This document shows, piece by piece, positions 63,280 to 64,000 of a stretch of 64,000 bases of DNA. Position numbers and translations under genes: made by a program. Under the pieces are notes generated by a model. It did not search any database. It was not told the DNA's origin and saw only the letters and a program-made list of their open reading frames with translations. Source of the stretch: Symsagittifera roscoffensis (Eukaryota > Xenacoelomorpha > Acoela > Convolutidae); contig NC_087065.1 of NCBI RefSeq assembly GCF_963678635.1, forward strand, positions 64,232,553 to 64,296,552, given 5' to 3'. Position 1 is the first letter of the stretch; the number at the start of each line of letters is the position of its first letter.

Positions 63280-63354
63280 TTTAAAAAGGTTTTGTCTAAA
63301 TTCTATACTATTTTTGGTTAATTCTAAGCTATTAAGGTCTTGTTCGAGACTTAT

Positions 63355-63364
63355 GGTCGCACCA
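63355..63364 (-). other. Primer-binding site of element A
   Basis: The plus strand reads GGTCGCACCA, two bases from the LTR edge. On the element strand this is TGGTGCGACC, complementary to a tRNA 3' end GGTCGCACCA. It is the same in element C. Confidence 0.74.
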
Positions 63365-63366
63365 GA

Positions 63367-63776
63367 TGAGTTAGGACCGATGTGGTTAACTCATAGAGTA
63401 ATTTCGGATAGGGTACACCGTCTGCTCGTCACGCTATCTTATTTTCGGCCGGATAGATTCGTGCAACTTCTTAGTCTAATACCGATCCTAATCTTACTCT
63501 TATACTATCTAGTCTCAGTTTTTTAACTAGTCTCTGCTAGGCTCAATAGATCTAGGGTATACTGGTTTATTGCGGCTGCTGAAGTTCCTTTTGGAGAGGC
63601 AACTAAGTTCTAAGTTAAATTCAAATCTCTCTGGTGCTGAAATTACAAGTAATTTCAGCACTTACAAATAAGTGGGTTGTTAGTTAGATGGATCATGATT
63701 GGTTAATATTAAATACTTTACAGTGGTAAAATATCTAATTTATCCAATCATAAAATGTAGTTTAGATCAGGTTCCA
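63367..63776 (-). repeat. 5' LTR of element A (410 bp)
   Basis: On the minus strand from TGGAAC (63776) to AACTCA (63367). The palindrome is at 63634-63661. It is highly similar to 18360-18769. No partner LTR is found at the other end of element A. Confidence 0.84.
63634..63661. other. LTR palindrome, element A
   Basis: GTGCTGAAATTAC and GTAATTTCAGCAC around AA, a perfect 13-base inverted repeat identical to that of element B. Confidence 0.75.
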
Positions 63777-64000
63777 CATAAATGTTGATTTAAAACTGAG
63801 AATTGAACTACTAAAAAAAAGGTACGAAGGAAGGTCAGGTTTTTCAAGCGAGTGAAGTCAGGTTTTCAAAAAATTTCAAACGACTTGAATTCACAATTTT
63901 GAGATCAACTGAACAAATTTTGTCAAGTGAAAACAAACTTTTTTTGAGGACAATTTAACAAATGCTTTAACTGCGCAACATGGTTCTTTTATTTAACGAA
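63777..64000. other. Flank of element A
   Basis: AT-rich sequence with no recognised gene or repeat. The bases next to the LTR are CATA. They could not be compared with a second flank. Confidence 0.4.

Larger units (their letters stand above)
48235..63776 (-). mobile_element. Element A: long Ty3/gypsy element with envelope and accessory ORFs
   Basis: On the minus strand from 63776: LTR, primer site, leader ORF, leader, ORF1, ORF2, gag, protease-RT-RNase H, integrase, two small membrane ORFs, a Pro-rich frame, an envelope-like glycoprotein, and two further ORFs ending at 48235. It spans at least 15.5 kb with only one LTR. No 3' LTR is found below 48235, so the 3' end is truncated or diverged. 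Several frameshifts disable gag and integrase, but the protease-RT-RNase H frame and the envelope frame are long and open. Confidence 0.87.

Overview
This window looks like repeat-dense, AT-rich nuclear DNA from an invertebrate animal. The evidence is a spliced host gene with polypyrimidine-tract acceptors, Ty3/gypsy and copia LTR retrotransposons, a CR1-like LINE whose ORF1 carries an esterase domain, and long AT-rich spacers. I see no bacterial-style operons and cannot name the species. Nearly all the coding capacity belongs to mobile elements, and every large element carries disabling lesions.

One unusually long Ty3/gypsy family dominates, with LTRs beginning TGGAAC and ending AACTCA. Element B (1-18769, minus strand, cut by the window edge) and element A (about 48235-63776, minus strand) share one order: LTR, primer-binding site, a 77-codon leader ORF, a long conserved leader, basic ORF1, ORF2, capsid with zinc knuckle and an N/R/S/Y-rich tail, protease, RT, RNase H and integrase. 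Small membrane ORFs, a Pro/Gln/Thr-rich frame with no AUG and an envelope-like glycoprotein follow. Element A also shows two further ORFs beyond the envelope. Element B has its leader-to-gag half amplified into a 4.06-kb tandem array: two full units and one partial unit. Element C (22600-24902, plus strand) is an internally deleted copy with both LTRs and an apparent AATT target duplication. A diverged solo LTR lies at 34360-34750.

Between A and B are: a pair of roughly 1-kb direct repeats (20403-21470, 25377-26345); a compound AAT/ATC microsatellite (21470-22015); a host gene of unknown function with a long exon (26736 to 27725 or 27800) and a 3' exon (33296-33541); and a very young copia element (28184-33128). 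The copia sits in that gene's intron with identical 338-bp LTRs, a CAACA target duplication, a half-tRNA-type primer site and one 73-bp duplication that breaks its polyprotein. Next come a near-identical tandem repeat (34914-36347) and a CR1-like LINE (37232 to about 44900). The LINE has a tandemly duplicated 5' region, an SGNH-esterase ORF1 and an ORF2 with a 2A-like motif upstream of its endonuclease.

The most unusual observations are the leader ORF and LTR palindrome kept in diverged gypsy copies (the palindrome with a compensatory base-pair change), the tandem gag array, the AUG-less frame and membrane ORFs before the envelope, and the 2A-like LINE ORF2.
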